Origin: Nocardioides eburneiflavus | GTDB lineage: Bacteria > Actinomycetota > Actinomycetes > Propionibacteriales > Nocardioidaceae | Length of the DNA stretch: 64,000 bases | Direction of reading: 5' to 3' | Assembly: GCF_004785795.1 (NCBI RefSeq) | Contig: NZ_SRRO01000001.1 | Coordinates: 1,612,001 to 1,676,000 of the forward strand | In this document: piece by piece, positions 1 through 7,819 of the stretch | How the letters are laid out: each line of letters starts with the position of its first letter | Numbering within the stretch: position 1 is the stretch's first letter | Notes under the pieces: generated by a model | What the model was told of the DNA's origin: nothing | Databases searched by the model: none | Seen by the model: the letters and a program-made list of their open reading frames with translations, nothing else | Program-made: the position numbers and the translations under genes

Positions 1-1
1 C

Positions 2-637
2 GCGATCGAGGTGGACCCGCTCCTCGCGGAGCGGTTGCCGGCGACCATCGCGGCGCACGCCCCCGAGCAGGCCGACCGCTTCGAGGTCGTGCTCGCCGAT
101 GCGATGCGCATCGAGGAGGTGCCCGGTCCGCCGCCGACGGCGCTCGTGGCCAACCTCCCCTACAACGTCTCGGTCCCCGTCCTCATCCACCTCCTCACCC
201 TGCTGCCCTCCCTCGAGCGCGGCCTGGTGATGGTGCAGGCCGAGGTCGCCGACCGGCTGGCCGCCCGGCCCGGGTCCAAGACCTACGGCGTGCCCAGCGT
301 CAAGGCGGCCTGGTTCGCCGACGTACGCCGGGCCGGCGCCATCGGGCGCAACGTCTTCTGGCCCGCCCCCAACGTCGACTCGGGGCTCGTGGCCTGGACG
401 CGGTGCGCGCCCCCGCAGACCACCGCCACGCGCGAGCAGGTCTTCGCGGTGGTGGACGCGGCGTTCGCCCAGCGCCGCAAGCAGGTCCGCGCCGCGCTGC
501 GCGGGCTCGCCGGCTCGGCCGAGGCCGCGACCGCGGCGCTCGAGGCAGCGGGCGTCGACCCGACGGCACGGGGCGAGGTGCTCGACGTCGACGACTTCGC
601 CCGGATCGCCGAGGGCCTGCGAGACATCGGTGGTTGA
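2..637 (+). CDS. rsmA: 16S rRNA dimethyladenosine transferase RsmA/KsgA (5' truncated by window edge)
   Basis: C-terminal part (about 211 codons) of the SAM-dependent enzyme that dimethylates two adjacent adenines near the 3' end of 16S rRNA during late 30S assembly. The gene begins before the window, and the frame is open to base 2. Visible family motifs are [13 protein letters not shown] (the acidic strand after the SAM glycine loop), [11 protein letters not shown] (the NLPY catalytic motif contacting the target adenine) and [12 protein letters not shown] (the FxPxPxVDS motif). The C-terminal helical domain follows. It overlaps ispE by 8 bp, the common actinobacterial rsmA-ispE arrangement. 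Its TGA stop lies within a dispersed repeat at 632-664. The GTG at 11 is an internal valine, not the start. Confidence 0.95.
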   Translation, partial: AIEVDPLLAERLPATIAAHAPEQADRFEVVLADAMRIEEVPGPPPTALVANLPYNVSVPVLIHLLTLLPSLERGLVMVQAEVADRLAARPGSKTYGVPSVKAAWFADVRRAGAIGRNVFWPAPNVDSGLVAWTRCAPPQTTATREQVFAVVDAAFAQRRKQVRAALRGLAGSAEAATAALEAAGVDPTARGEVLDVDDFARIAEGLRDIGG

Positions 638-1550
638 GGTGCGAGCGGAGCGAGCCTCGAAACCCGTCACGGTACGCGCGGCGGCCAAGATCAACCTGCA
701 CCTCGCGGTCGGTGCGCCTCGTCCGGACGGCTTCCACCCGCTCGACACCGTCTACACGGCGATCGACCTCTACGACGACCTGACGCTGGCCGCGGCCGAC
801 GCGGACTCCCTCGCGGTGGACGGCCCGCCCTACGTCGACGTCGCCGGCATCCCGACCGACGCCTCCAACATCGCGGTCCGCGCGCTGGCCGAGGTGGCCT
901 GCGGCGGCGCGCACACGGTGCGGATCGGCAAGCGGATCCCGGTCGCCGGGGGCATGGCTGGCGGCTCCGCCGACGCGGCGGCCGCCCTGCTCGCCCACGA
1001 CCGGCTGCACGGTCTCGACCAGTCCGACGAGGTCCTCCTCGCGCAGGCCGCCCGGCTGGGCAGCGACGTGCCGTTCTCCCTCGTGGGCGGTACGGCGCGG
1101 GGCCGCGGTCGGGGCGAGGTCGTCGAGCGCGTGGAGGACGCCGGCACGTGGTGGTGGGTCGTCGTCCCCTCCGACACGGGCCTGTCCACCCCCGCGGTCT
1201 ACCGGCACTTCGACGTGCTCCGCCCCGACGCGCCGTCGCAGCCCGCCGAGCCGACCGAGCTCCTCGCCGCGCTGGCCACCGGCGAGCCCGTACGTCTCGC
1301 CCGCACCCTGCGCAACGACCTCGAGGAGCCCGCGATCGACCTGCGCCCCGAGCTCGGCACCCTCATCGAGCGGGGCGAGGTCGAGGGAGCGCTCCGCGGG
1401 ATGGTGAGCGGCTCCGGCCCGACCTGCGTCTTCCTCTGCGAGGGCCGCGACGAGGCCATGGCCGTGGCCGCCGGGCTGTCGGCGACGTACGACGTGGTGC
1501 TCCCCGCGATGGGCCCTGTCGCGGGTGCGCACGTCGTCACCACCGGCTGA
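630..1550 (+). CDS. ispE: 4-diphosphocytidyl-2-C-methyl-D-erythritol kinase
   Basis: GHMP-family kinase of the MEP isoprenoid pathway. It phosphorylates the 2-hydroxyl of CDP-methylerythritol using ATP in the cytoplasm. The 306-aa product has the family N-terminus [12 protein letters not shown], the ATP-binding GHMP loop [18 protein letters not shown] (about residues 104-121) and the C-terminal motif [12 protein letters not shown]. The start taken is GTG at 630; GTG at 639 is the only close alternative. Homologues normally begin just before the [10 protein letters not shown] segment, so the first dozen residues here look added: they are encoded by the 632-664 repeat. Translation is probably coupled to rsmA through the 8-bp overlap. 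Confidence 0.94.
   Translation: MVEVRAERASKPVTVRAAAKINLHLAVGAPRPDGFHPLDTVYTAIDLYDDLTLAAADADSLAVDGPPYVDVAGIPTDASNIAVRALAEVACGGAHTVRIGKRIPVAGGMAGGSADAAAALLAHDRLHGLDQSDEVLLAQAARLGSDVPFSLVGGTARGRGRGEVVERVEDAGTWWWVVVPSDTGLSTPAVYRHFDVLRPDAPSQPAEPTELLAALATGEPVRLARTLRNDLEEPAIDLRPELGTLIERGEVEGALRGMVSGSGPTCVFLCEGRDEAMAVAAGLSATYDVVLPAMGPVAGAHVVTTG
632..664 (+). repeat. Dispersed 33-bp repeat spanning the rsmA stop and ispE start
   Basis: Begins GGTTGAGGTGCGAGC and ends GAGCCTCGAAACC. The same ends recur at 37898-37937 (same orientation) and 37840-37875 (opposite orientation). Here the element supplies the rsmA stop codon (635-637) and codes for roughly residues 2-12 of IspE. Confidence 0.7.
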
Positions 1551-1673
1551 CCCCCGACCGGGCGGTTCGTTCGCTCGGACCGGGGAGGCATGAACTGCCG
1601 CGAACGGGGCAGCATCCCGCTATGTTGTGCGCGGCATCGAGTCGGTGCCGCACGGACGACCGGGGGAGGCGTC

Positions 1674-2171
1674 ATGACCGTGTTCTTGATCGTGGGGGCC
1701 GCCGGCGTCCTGCTTCTCCTTGTCGCGCTGGTCGTCGGTGACGTGCTCGACGGCGCGCTCGAGGGCCTCAGTGCCGGTTTCTTCTCGACCGAGGCGCTCG
1801 CGGGCTTCCTCGGCGCCCTCGGCTTCGGTGGCGCCATCGCGCTGGAGACCACCGGCTCGACGTCGCTCGCGGTCGTCATCGGCCTCGTCCTCGGCGTCCT
1901 GCTCGGCGCCCTGGCGGCCCGGGCGTCGCGGTTCCTCCACGGCGACGGCGAGGGTGACACCGTCCGCACCGCCGACATGGTCGAGAAGATCGGCTCGGTC
2001 GTCAGCGCGATCCCCGAGGACGGCTTCGGCGTCGTCTCGATCAGCGTCGGCGGCCACCTCACCCGGCTCAACGCCCGCTCGAGCGCCGCCGTGCCGGCCG
2101 GCACCCAGGTCAGCGTCACCCAGGTCATCTCGCCCACGGCCGTCCAGGTCGAGCCGCTCTTCCTCCCCTGA
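1674..2171 (+). CDS. NfeD-like membrane protein
   Basis: A 165-aa protein of the short NfeD type. Two or three hydrophobic helices (about residues 1-25 and 45-80, with a glycine-rich GALGFGGAIAL stretch) are followed by a soluble C-terminal beta domain of about 60 residues (VSAIPEDGFGVVSISVGGH, then TQVSVTQVISPTAVQVEPL) with the look of an OB fold. The ATG at 1674 is preceded by GGGGGAGG. NfeD proteins partner with flotillin/SPFH proteins in membrane microdomains, and a flotillin gene follows 45 bp downstream, which supports the call. No serine-protease domain of the long NfeD class is present. A TATGTT hexamer at 1621-1626 could be its -10 element (weak). Confidence 0.75.
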   Translation: MTVFLIVGAAGVLLLLVALVVGDVLDGALEGLSAGFFSTEALAGFLGALGFGGAIALETTGSTSLAVVIGLVLGVLLGALAARASRFLHGDGEGDTVRTADMVEKIGSVVSAIPEDGFGVVSISVGGHLTRLNARSSAAVPAGTQVSVTQVISPTAVQVEPLFLP

Positions 2172-2216
2172 ACCCAGCACCCGCCACGTACGCCTCTCTT
2201 GCTAGGAGCACCTCCC

Positions 2217-3755
2217 ATGTTCGATCTGTCCCCGGTCGTCACCTCCGTGATCGGCCTCCTCGTCCTCCTGGTGCTGCTGGCGCTGCTGGTCACCACGCGC
2301 TACAAGGTGGCCGGCCCCAACGAGTCGTTCATCGTCACCGGCCGCAAGGGCAAGGGCGAGGTGCGCAACCCGGAGACCGGTGAGATCTCGACCGACCTGT
2401 CCGGCCAGAAGGTCGTCATGGGCGGCGGCGTGTTCGTCATCCCGTTCGTCCAGCGCCTCGCGACGCTCGACCTGTCGTCGCGGCGGATCTCGGTGCAGAT
2501 CCGCGGTGCCGTCTCCGGGCAGGGCATCAAGCTCAACCTCGACGGCGTCGCGCTCGTCAAGGTCGGCGGCAACGAGGACTCCATCCGCGCGGCCGGCCAG
2601 CGCTTCCTGAGCCAGCAGGGGGAGATCGAGACCTTCACCCAGGAGGTCCTCGCCGGTGCGCTGCGCTCGATCGTCGGCTCGATGTCGGTCGAGCAGATCA
2701 TCCGCGACCGCGCCGCCTTCGCCCAGCGCGTCGCCGAGGAGTCCGAGTCGTCCCTCACCGGCCAGGGCCTGGTGCTCGACACCTTCCAGATCCAGGACAT
2801 CACCGACGACGGCTCCTACCTCGCCGACCTCGGTCGCCCCGAGGCCGCGAAGCTCAACCAGCTCGCCTCCATCGCGGAGGCCAACGCCCGCCAGGCCGCC
2901 GAGCAGGCGCGCATCGCGGCCGAGCAGGAGATCGCCGTCACCCAGCGGGCGCTGGCGCTGAAGAACGCCGAGATCAAGGCCGAGACCGACGCCGCCAACG
3001 CGCAGGCCGCGGCCGCCGGCCCGCTCGCCCAGGCCGACCGCGACCAGGCCGTCCTGCTCGAGCAGGAGAAGGTCGCCGTACGACAGGCGGCGCTGAAGGA
3101 GCGACAGCTCGACACCGAGGTCCGCAAGCCCGCCGACGCCGAGCGCTACCGCGTCGAGACCGAGGCCCAGGGGCGTCGCAGCTCCGAGATCCTCGAGGCC
3201 GAGGCCCGCAAGGCGTCCTCCATCGCCAACGCCGAGGCAGAGGCCGAGAAGGCCCGCCTGACCGGTGAGGGCGAGAAGTCCCGTCGGTCCGCGCTCGCCG
3301 AGGCCGAGGCCATCGAGGGCGCCAAGCGCGGTGAGGCCGAGAAGGCCCGCCGAGTCGCGGAGGCCGACGCGCTGCGCGCCGAGGGCGAGGCGCAGGCCGC
3401 CGCGATCCTCGCCGCCGGCCAGGCCGAGGCCGAGGCCATGGACAAGAAGGCCGCCGCCTTCGCCGGCTACAACGAGGCCGCCGTGCTCCAGATGCTCATC
3501 GAGGTGATGCCCAAGGTGGCCGCCGAGCTCGCCCGCCCGATGGCCGGCATCGACAAGCTGACCGTCATCTCCGCCGACGGCGCCGGCGAGCTGCCCAAGC
3601 AGGTGACCACCAACTTCGTCCAGACCATGGAGCTGCTCAAGACGACCACGGGTCTCGACGTCGAGCAGCTGATCCAGAAGTACGCCCGCACCGACGAGTC
3701 GCCCGCCCAGCTCGACGGGGCGGCGCCGGCGGCGGACGGCCAGCCCGTCCGCTAG
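2217..3755 (+). CDS. Flotillin-family SPFH-domain protein
   Basis: A 512-aa flotillin-like scaffold of membrane microdomains. An N-terminal transmembrane helix (about residues 5-28, rich in L and V) is followed by the SPFH/band-7 domain (about 30-210). A long Ala/Glu-rich coiled coil (about 215-420, many AEAEA and EKAR heptads) leads to a C-terminal region with MPKVAAELARPMAGIDKLTVIS, the conserved flotillin tail. The ATG at 2217 is chosen because AGGAG lies 8 bp upstream. It forms an operon-like pair with the NfeD-like gene. It differs from stomatin-type SPFH proteins in its long Ala/Glu coil. Function in this organism is inferred from the family (membrane organisation, stress). Confidence 0.9.
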   Translation: MFDLSPVVTSVIGLLVLLVLLALLVTTRYKVAGPNESFIVTGRKGKGEVRNPETGEISTDLSGQKVVMGGGVFVIPFVQRLATLDLSSRRISVQIRGAVSGQGIKLNLDGVALVKVGGNEDSIRAAGQRFLSQQGEIETFTQEVLAGALRSIVGSMSVEQIIRDRAAFAQRVAEESESSLTGQGLVLDTFQIQDITDDGSYLADLGRPEAAKLNQLASIAEANARQAAEQARIAAEQEIAVTQRALALKNAEIKAETDAANAQAAAAGPLAQADRDQAVLLEQEKVAVRQAALKERQLDTEVRKPADAERYRVETEAQGRRSSEILEAEARKASSIANAEAEAEKARLTGEGEKSRRSALAEAEAIEGAKRGEAEKARRVAEADALRAEGEAQAAAILAAGQAEAEAMDKKAAAFAGYNEAAVLQMLIEVMPKVAAELARPMAGIDKLTVISADGAGELPKQVTTNFVQTMELLKTTTGLDVEQLIQKYARTDESPAQLDGAAPAADGQPVR

Positions 3756-3763
3756 GCCCGGCT

Positions 3764-3819
3764 CGAGCGGTGGCCCACCCACATTCCTGAGCCCGAGAGT
3801 GTGGCTGGGTCACCGCTCG
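3764..3819. repeat. Imperfect palindrome, copy 1
   Basis: The arms CGAGCGGTGGCCCACCCAC (3764-3782) and GTGGCTGGGTCACCGCTCG (3801-3819) pair at 17 of 19 positions. A second copy follows at 3850-3899. The pair lies between the flotillin gene and the ABC-F gene, so it may act as a terminator, but the duplication suggests a repeat family. Confidence 0.6.
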
Positions 3820-3849
3820 CGGGCGTGTCACCGGGGACCCGCCGGCCTG

Positions 3850-3899
3850 GCGGTGGCCCACCCACGTCCGCTCGTGCGGAAAGGTGGCTGGGTCACCGC
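3850..3899. repeat. Imperfect palindrome, copy 2
   Basis: The arms GCGGTGGCCCACCCAC (3850-3865) and GTGGCTGGGTCACCGC (3884-3899) are identical to the inner arms of the copy at 3764-3819. The loop sequence differs. Confidence 0.6.
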
Positions 3900-3959
3900 T
3901 GGGTGAGTGCGTACGCCGACCTGCGGAGGCTGGGGCGCACCTGAGAGGATCGCCCGGAC

Positions 3960-5789
3960 ATGGCGAACCTCATCAACCTCGAGCGCGTCTCGAAGTCCTA
4001 CGGCGTGCGGCCGCTGCTCGACGACGTCTCCCTCGGCATCTCGGTGGGGGAGCGGGTCGGCGTCGTGGGCCGCAACGGCGACGGCAAGACCACCCTGCTC
4101 GAGGTGATGACCGGCATCGAGCAGCCCGACGCGGGCCGGGTCTCGCGCACCCGCGGGATCGAGATCGGCTACCTCCACCAGGGCGACGAGCTCGTCGACA
4201 CCCACAGCGTCCGCGAGGCGGTGCTCGGTGGCCGGGAGGACCACGAGTGGGCCGCCGACCCGACCACCCGCCAGGTCGTCGAGGAGCTGCTCGCCGGGGT
4301 CACGCTCGACCGCGCCGTCGTCGGGCTGTCCGGCGGTGAGCGCCGCCGCTGCGCCCTCGCCGCCCTGCTCCTCTCGCGCCACGACCTGGTGATCCTCGAC
4401 GAGCCGACCAACCACCTCGACGTCGAGGCCGTCGCGTGGCTCGCCTCCCACCTCGTCAGCCTCCCGAGCGCGCTGATCGTGGTGACCCACGACCGTTGGT
4501 TCCTCGACGAGGTCTGCCAGACCACGTGGGAGGTCCACGACGGGGCGGTCGACGCCTACGAGGGCGGCTACGCGGCGTACGTCCTGGCCAAGGCCGAGCG
4601 CCAGCGCCAGGCCGCGGCCTCGGAGACGCGGCGGCAGAACCTCGCCCGCAAGGAGCTCGCGTGGCTGCGGCGCGGCCCGCCGGCGCGTACGTCCAAGCCG
4701 AAGTTCCGCATCGACGCCGCCAACGCGCTGATCGACGACGTGCCGCCGCCGCGCGACCGGATGGAGCTGCAGCGCTTCGCCAGCCAGCGTCTCGGCAAGG
4801 ACGTCATCGACATCGAGGACGTCGACCTGAGCCGGGGTGAGCGGGAGCTGCTCCGCCACGCCACCTGGCGCATCGGACCGGGCGACCGGATCGGGATCGT
4901 CGGGGTCAACGGCGCCGGCAAGACCTCGCTGCTCTCCCTCATCTCCGGAGCGCTGCCGCCCGACGTGGGCCGCGTCAAGCACGGCCGCACGGTCGAGATG
5001 CAGCACCTGACCCAGGCGCTCGACGAGATCGACCCCGAGGCGCGGGTGCTGCCGACGGTCGAGTCGATCCGCCGGGTCACGAAGACCATCGACGGCCAGG
5101 AGATCACCGCGACCTCGCTGCTGGAGCGCTTCGGCTTCACCGGGGACCGGCTCACCGCCCGGCTCGGCGACCTCTCCGGTGGCGAGCGGCGGCGCTTCCA
5201 GCTGCTCAAGCTGCTGCTGATCGAGCCCAACGTGCTGCTCCTCGACGAGCCGACCAACGACCTCGACATCGACACCCTCAACGTCCTCGAGGACTTCCTC
5301 GACTCCTGGCCGGGCACCCTGATCGTGGTCTCGCACGACCGCTACTTCCTCGAGCGCGTCACCGACTCGACGTGGGCGCTGCTCGGCGACGGGCAGGTCT
5401 CGATGCTGCCGCGGGGCGTGGACGAGTACCTCGAGCGGCGGTCAAGCGAGCAGCAGACCGCGAGGTCAAGCGAGCAGCGGGTCGCGAGGAACGAGGTCGC
5501 GACGGGCGAGTCGAGGCCCGGAGCGCCGCACGCGGACACCGGCCATGGGCCTCAGCAAAAGGCACGCCCGGGCTCCGCCGAGGACCGCGCGGCCCGCAAG
5601 GTGCTCGCCAAGGTCGAGAAGCAGCTCGAGCGCATCGCCGCCCGCGAGGCGGAGCTGCACGCCGAGATGGAGGCCAACCTCAGTGACTACGACCTGCTCG
5701 CGCGGGTCGGCGCCCGGCTCGGCGAGCTGGCGGCCGAGAAGGAGGAGCTGGAGCTGGAGTGGCTCGAGGCTTCCGAGGTCGTCGAGTAG
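3960..5789 (+). CDS. ABC-F family ATP-binding protein (Uup/Ettr type)
   Basis: A 609-aa soluble protein with two ABC ATPase domains and no membrane segment, as in ribosome-associated ABC-F translation factors. Domain 1 has GRNGDGKTTL (Walker A), LSGGERRRCALA (signature) and ILDEPTNHLD. Domain 2 has GVNGAGKTSL, LSGGERRRFQLL and LLDEPTNDLD. A C-terminal coiled coil (about 545-605) resembles the DNA/RNA-binding tail of Uup. Its first Walker A has Asp in place of the usual Ala/Ser (NGDGKT). The linker before the coiled coil (about residues 490-535) is encoded by repeat-like DNA (RSSEQQTARSSEQR duplicated, then NEVATGESRPG), which looks like an in-frame insertion. Substrate and ribosome role are inferred from the family only. 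Confidence 0.9.
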   Translation: MANLINLERVSKSYGVRPLLDDVSLGISVGERVGVVGRNGDGKTTLLEVMTGIEQPDAGRVSRTRGIEIGYLHQGDELVDTHSVREAVLGGREDHEWAADPTTRQVVEELLAGVTLDRAVVGLSGGERRRCALAALLLSRHDLVILDEPTNHLDVEAVAWLASHLVSLPSALIVVTHDRWFLDEVCQTTWEVHDGAVDAYEGGYAAYVLAKAERQRQAAASETRRQNLARKELAWLRRGPPARTSKPKFRIDAANALIDDVPPPRDRMELQRFASQRLGKDVIDIEDVDLSRGERELLRHATWRIGPGDRIGIVGVNGAGKTSLLSLISGALPPDVGRVKHGRTVEMQHLTQALDEIDPEARVLPTVESIRRVTKTIDGQEITATSLLERFGFTGDRLTARLGDLSGGERRRFQLLKLLLIEPNVLLLDEPTNDLDIDTLNVLEDFLDSWPGTLIVVSHDRYFLERVTDSTWALLGDGQVSMLPRGVDEYLERRSSEQQTARSSEQRVARNEVATGESRPGAPHADTGHGPQQKARPGSAEDRAARKVLAKVEKQLERIAAREAELHAEMEANLSDYDLLARVGARLGELAAEKEELELEWLEASEVVE

Positions 5790-5868
5790 ACGCGCGGACA
5801 CAACTCCCGCGCGGGCGGTGCGGTGAGCGTGGCGAGCCTCTCGCCGCCTGACCTCTGTCCGCGCGTCT
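5788..5868. terminator. Long inverted repeat between convergent genes
   Basis: AGACGCGCGGACA (5788-5800) and TGTCCGCGCGTCT (5856-5868) are perfect 13-bp inverted repeats with smaller stems inside the loop. They lie exactly between the ends of the ABC-F gene (+) and the marR gene (-), so a bidirectional terminator is the simplest reading. No T-tract is visible. Confidence 0.5.
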
Positions 5869-5877
5869 CCGCAGGGC

Positions 5878-6363
5878 TCAGCTGAAGGGCGCGAGCAGCG
5901 AGCGCAGCAGGCCGGCCAGGCGGGTGCGCTCGGCGGCGGAGAGGTCGGCGAGCAGGTCGGCCTCGGCCGCGAGCAGCGCCTCGAAGGCCCCGTCGACGGC
6001 CGCCTTGCCCTCGGGGGTCAGTCTCACCAGGACCCCGCGCCGGTCGTGGGGATCGGGGAGCCGCTCCACGAGGCCGCGCCCCGTGAGCCGGTCGACCCGG
6101 TTGGTCATCGTGCCGCTGGTCACGAGGGTCTCGCGCAGCAGCCGGCCGGGCGAGAGCTCGTACGGGCTCCCGGCGCGCCGCAGCGCGGCCAGCACGTCGA
6201 ACTCCCACGACTCGATGCCGTGGGCGGTGAACGCGTCGCGGCGGGCGAGGTCGAGGTGGCGGGCCAGGCGGCTGATGCGGGAGAACACCTCGACGGGCGC
6301 GAGGTCGAGGTCGCCGCGCTCGCGGCCCCAGGCCTCGACCAGGTCGTCCACCTCGTCACGCAT
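5878..6363 (-). CDS. MarR-family transcriptional regulator
   Basis: A 161-aa winged-helix repressor, normal length for MarR. The recognition region is LLRETLVTSGTMTNRVDRLTGRGLVERLP (the SGTMTNRVDRL helix is diagnostic), followed by the wing DPHDRRGVLVRLTPEGKAA. The N- and C-terminal helices would form the dimer interface. It is divergent from the trans-aconitate methyltransferase/VOC pair, and two palindromic operator candidates occupy the shared intergenic region. Autoregulation and control of the divergent genes are therefore likely. The ligand is unknown; no cysteine pair suggesting redox sensing is visible. Confidence 0.92.
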   Translation of the reverse strand: MRDEVDDLVEAWGRERGDLDLAPVEVFSRISRLARHLDLARRDAFTAHGIESWEFDVLAALRRAGSPYELSPGRLLRETLVTSGTMTNRVDRLTGRGLVERLPDPHDRRGVLVRLTPEGKAAVDGAFEALLAAEADLLADLSAAERTRLAGLLRSLLAPFS

Positions 6364-6391
6364 GGCGGCATTCTGCCAGATCGGTCGAGAA

Positions 6392-6405
6392 TCTTGACAT
6401 CGAGA
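6392..6405. promoter_or_regulatory. Candidate MarR operator 1
   Basis: The 14-bp near-palindrome TCTTGACATCGAGA lies 28 bp upstream of the marR start. It matches the TCTTGA...TCAAGA style of actinobacterial MarR sites. The second copy at 6430 is in inverse orientation. Confidence 0.6.
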
Positions 6406-6429
6406 CAGTTCGGGCGGAGGCTGAGGTTA

Positions 6430-6443
6430 TCTCGACATCAAGA
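6430..6443. promoter_or_regulatory. Candidate MarR operator 2
   Basis: TCTCGACATCAAGA is the mirror-type variant of the site at 6392-6405. The centres are 38 bp apart, in the intergenic region shared by marR and tam. Confidence 0.6.
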
Positions 6444-6475
6444 CACTGGGACTGGGAGTCGTCCACAGCCCTCCG

Positions 6476-6538
6476 GGTAGTCCGCTGCGAAAGACCGCTC
6501 GATGAGGCCACTTCACCGGCCATGCGCAGCGGACTACC
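6476..6538. repeat. Perfect 14-bp inverted repeat in the tam leader
   Basis: GGTAGTCCGCTGCG (6476-6489) and CGCAGCGGACTACC (6525-6538) are exact reverse complements, 35 bp apart, ending 41 bp before the tam start. It could be a leader hairpin or a mobile palindrome. Confidence 0.55.
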
Positions 6539-6579
6539 GTCCGGGGGTGTGGACCGACGACCCACGAGGGAGGACGCAG

Positions 6580-7383
6580 ATGAGCCACGCCTGGGACCCT
6601 GACCGCTACCTCGCGTACGCCGACGAGCGCGGCCGGCCGTTCGTCGACCTGCTCGCGCGGGTCCCCGCCGAGACGCCCCGCGAGGTCGTCGACCTCGGCT
6701 GCGGCCCCGGCAACCTCACCTCCCTCCTGGCCGAGCGGTGGCGCGGGGCGCGGGTGACCGGCGTCGACAGCAGTCCCGAGATGATCGCGACCGCGAGCGA
6801 GATCATCGGCATCCGGTGGGAGGTCGGCGACCTGCGCGACTGGGCCGAGCCCGACCCCCTCGCGCTGCGCGCGCCGATCGACGTGCTCGTCTCCAACGCG
6901 ACCCTCCAGTGGGTCCCCGGGCACCTCGACCTGCTGCCCGGCCTGCTCGACCGGGTCGCGCCCGGCGGGTGGTTCGCCTTCCAGGTGCCGGGCAACTTCG
7001 ACGAGCCGAGCCACACCGCCCGTACGGACCTCGCCGCCCAGGAGCCGTACGCCCAGCACGTGCGCGACGCCCGCGTGCCCGCCAGCCACGACCCCGCGAC
7101 GTATGCCCGGGTGCTGCTCGACCTCGGCTGCGACGTCGATGCGTGGGAGACGACCTACCTGCACGTCCTCACCGGGGAGGACCCGGTCTTCGACTGGGTC
7201 TCTGGGACCGGGGCGCGCCCCACCCTCCAGGCCCTGCCCGACGACCTGCGCCCCCGGTTCGAGGACGAGTTCAAGGCGCTGCTGCGCGAGGCCTACCCCG
7301 CGGACGGGGCCGGCCGGGTGGTCCTGCCGTTCCGCCGGATCTTCGTGGTCGCGCGCAAGCCCCAGGGCGTGCCGGTCCGATGA
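6580..7383 (+). CDS. tam: Trans-aconitate 2-methyltransferase
   Basis: A 267-aa class I SAM-dependent methyltransferase. It esterifies trans-aconitate, a spontaneous isomer of cis-aconitate that inhibits aconitase. The N-terminus WDPDRYLAYADERGRPFVDLL matches the Tam signature, and VVDLGCGPGNLTSLL is SAM motif I. GVDSSPEMI, VSNATLQWVP and FAFQVPGNFDEPSH are the following family blocks. The ATG at 6580 is preceded by GGGAGGA. It shares an ATGA overlap with the downstream VOC gene. It is probably controlled by the divergent MarR regulator. Specificity for trans-aconitate is inferred from motif similarity. Confidence 0.85.
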   Translation: MSHAWDPDRYLAYADERGRPFVDLLARVPAETPREVVDLGCGPGNLTSLLAERWRGARVTGVDSSPEMIATASEIIGIRWEVGDLRDWAEPDPLALRAPIDVLVSNATLQWVPGHLDLLPGLLDRVAPGGWFAFQVPGNFDEPSHTARTDLAAQEPYAQHVRDARVPASHDPATYARVLLDLGCDVDAWETTYLHVLTGEDPVFDWVSGTGARPTLQALPDDLRPRFEDEFKALLREAYPADGAGRVVLPFRRIFVVARKPQGVPVR

Positions 7384-7793
7384 GGCTGCACCACGTCCAG
7401 GTTGCCTGCCCGCCCGGGGGCGAGGCCGCGGCCCGGCGCTTTTACGCCGATGCGCTCGGCCTGACGGAGGTCGACAAGCCGGCCGACCTGGTCGCGCGCG
7501 GTGGCTGCTGGTTCCGGGCGTACGACGGCTCCGGTGCTGTCACCGCCGAGCTGCACGTCGGCGTCGAGGACCCGTTCGCCCCGGCGCGCAAGGCCCACCC
7601 GGCCTTCGTCGTCGACGACCCTTCGACAGGCTCAGGACGGCGCCTCAACACGGTGGCAACCCGTCTCCGCGACGGCGGCTTCGAGGTCGACGAGGGCCAG
7701 CGCACGACCTTCCCGGGCCACCTGCGGCTGCACACCTTCGACTCCCACGGCAACCGGGTGGAGGTGCTCCAGTCCGCACCACGACCTATTTGA
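7380..7793 (+). CDS. VOC (glyoxalase/dioxygenase-fold) family protein
   Basis: A 137-aa protein with the two beta-alpha-beta-beta-beta halves of the vicinal oxygen chelate fold: RLHHVQVACPPGGEAAARRFYADALGL at the start, and LRLHTFDSHGNRVEVLQ at the end with the conserved GNRVE segment. Metal-ligand candidates are His4/His5, the ELHVGVE Glu/His and the terminal Glu. It starts by ATGA overlap with tam, so the two are co-translated. An in-frame insertion (DPSTGSGRRLNT) in the middle is encoded by a dispersed repeat. The substrate cannot be told. Confidence 0.8.
   Translation: MRLHHVQVACPPGGEAAARRFYADALGLTEVDKPADLVARGGCWFRAYDGSGAVTAELHVGVEDPFAPARKAHPAFVVDDPSTGSGRRLNTVATRLRDGGFEVDEGQRTTFPGHLRLHTFDSHGNRVEVLQSAPRPI
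7619..7640 (+). repeat. Dispersed repeat inserted in a coding region
   Basis: Core CTTCGACAGGCTCAGGAC, a sequence that recurs intergenically in many high-GC actinobacterial genomes (recalled, not searched). Here it is translated as STGSGR inside the VOC protein. Confidence 0.5.
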
Positions 7794-7811
7794 CAATGAT
7801 TCTCATTAACA
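7791..7811. promoter_or_regulatory. Fur/Zur-like metal box
   Basis: A 21-bp interrupted palindrome with half-sites TGACAATGA and TCATTAACA around a 3-bp centre. It fits the AATGA-N3-TCATT core of Fur-family (especially Zur) operators in actinobacteria. It ends 38 bp before the importer's first gene, close to where its promoter should be, and starts on the VOC stop codon. Confidence 0.65.
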
Positions 7812-7819
7812 TCTAGCGT

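Noticed and set aside
2202..3782. 526-codon minus-strand open frame opposite flotillin
   Set aside because: Leu/Gly-rich antisense of the Ala/Glu coiled coil; no motif or ribosome site.
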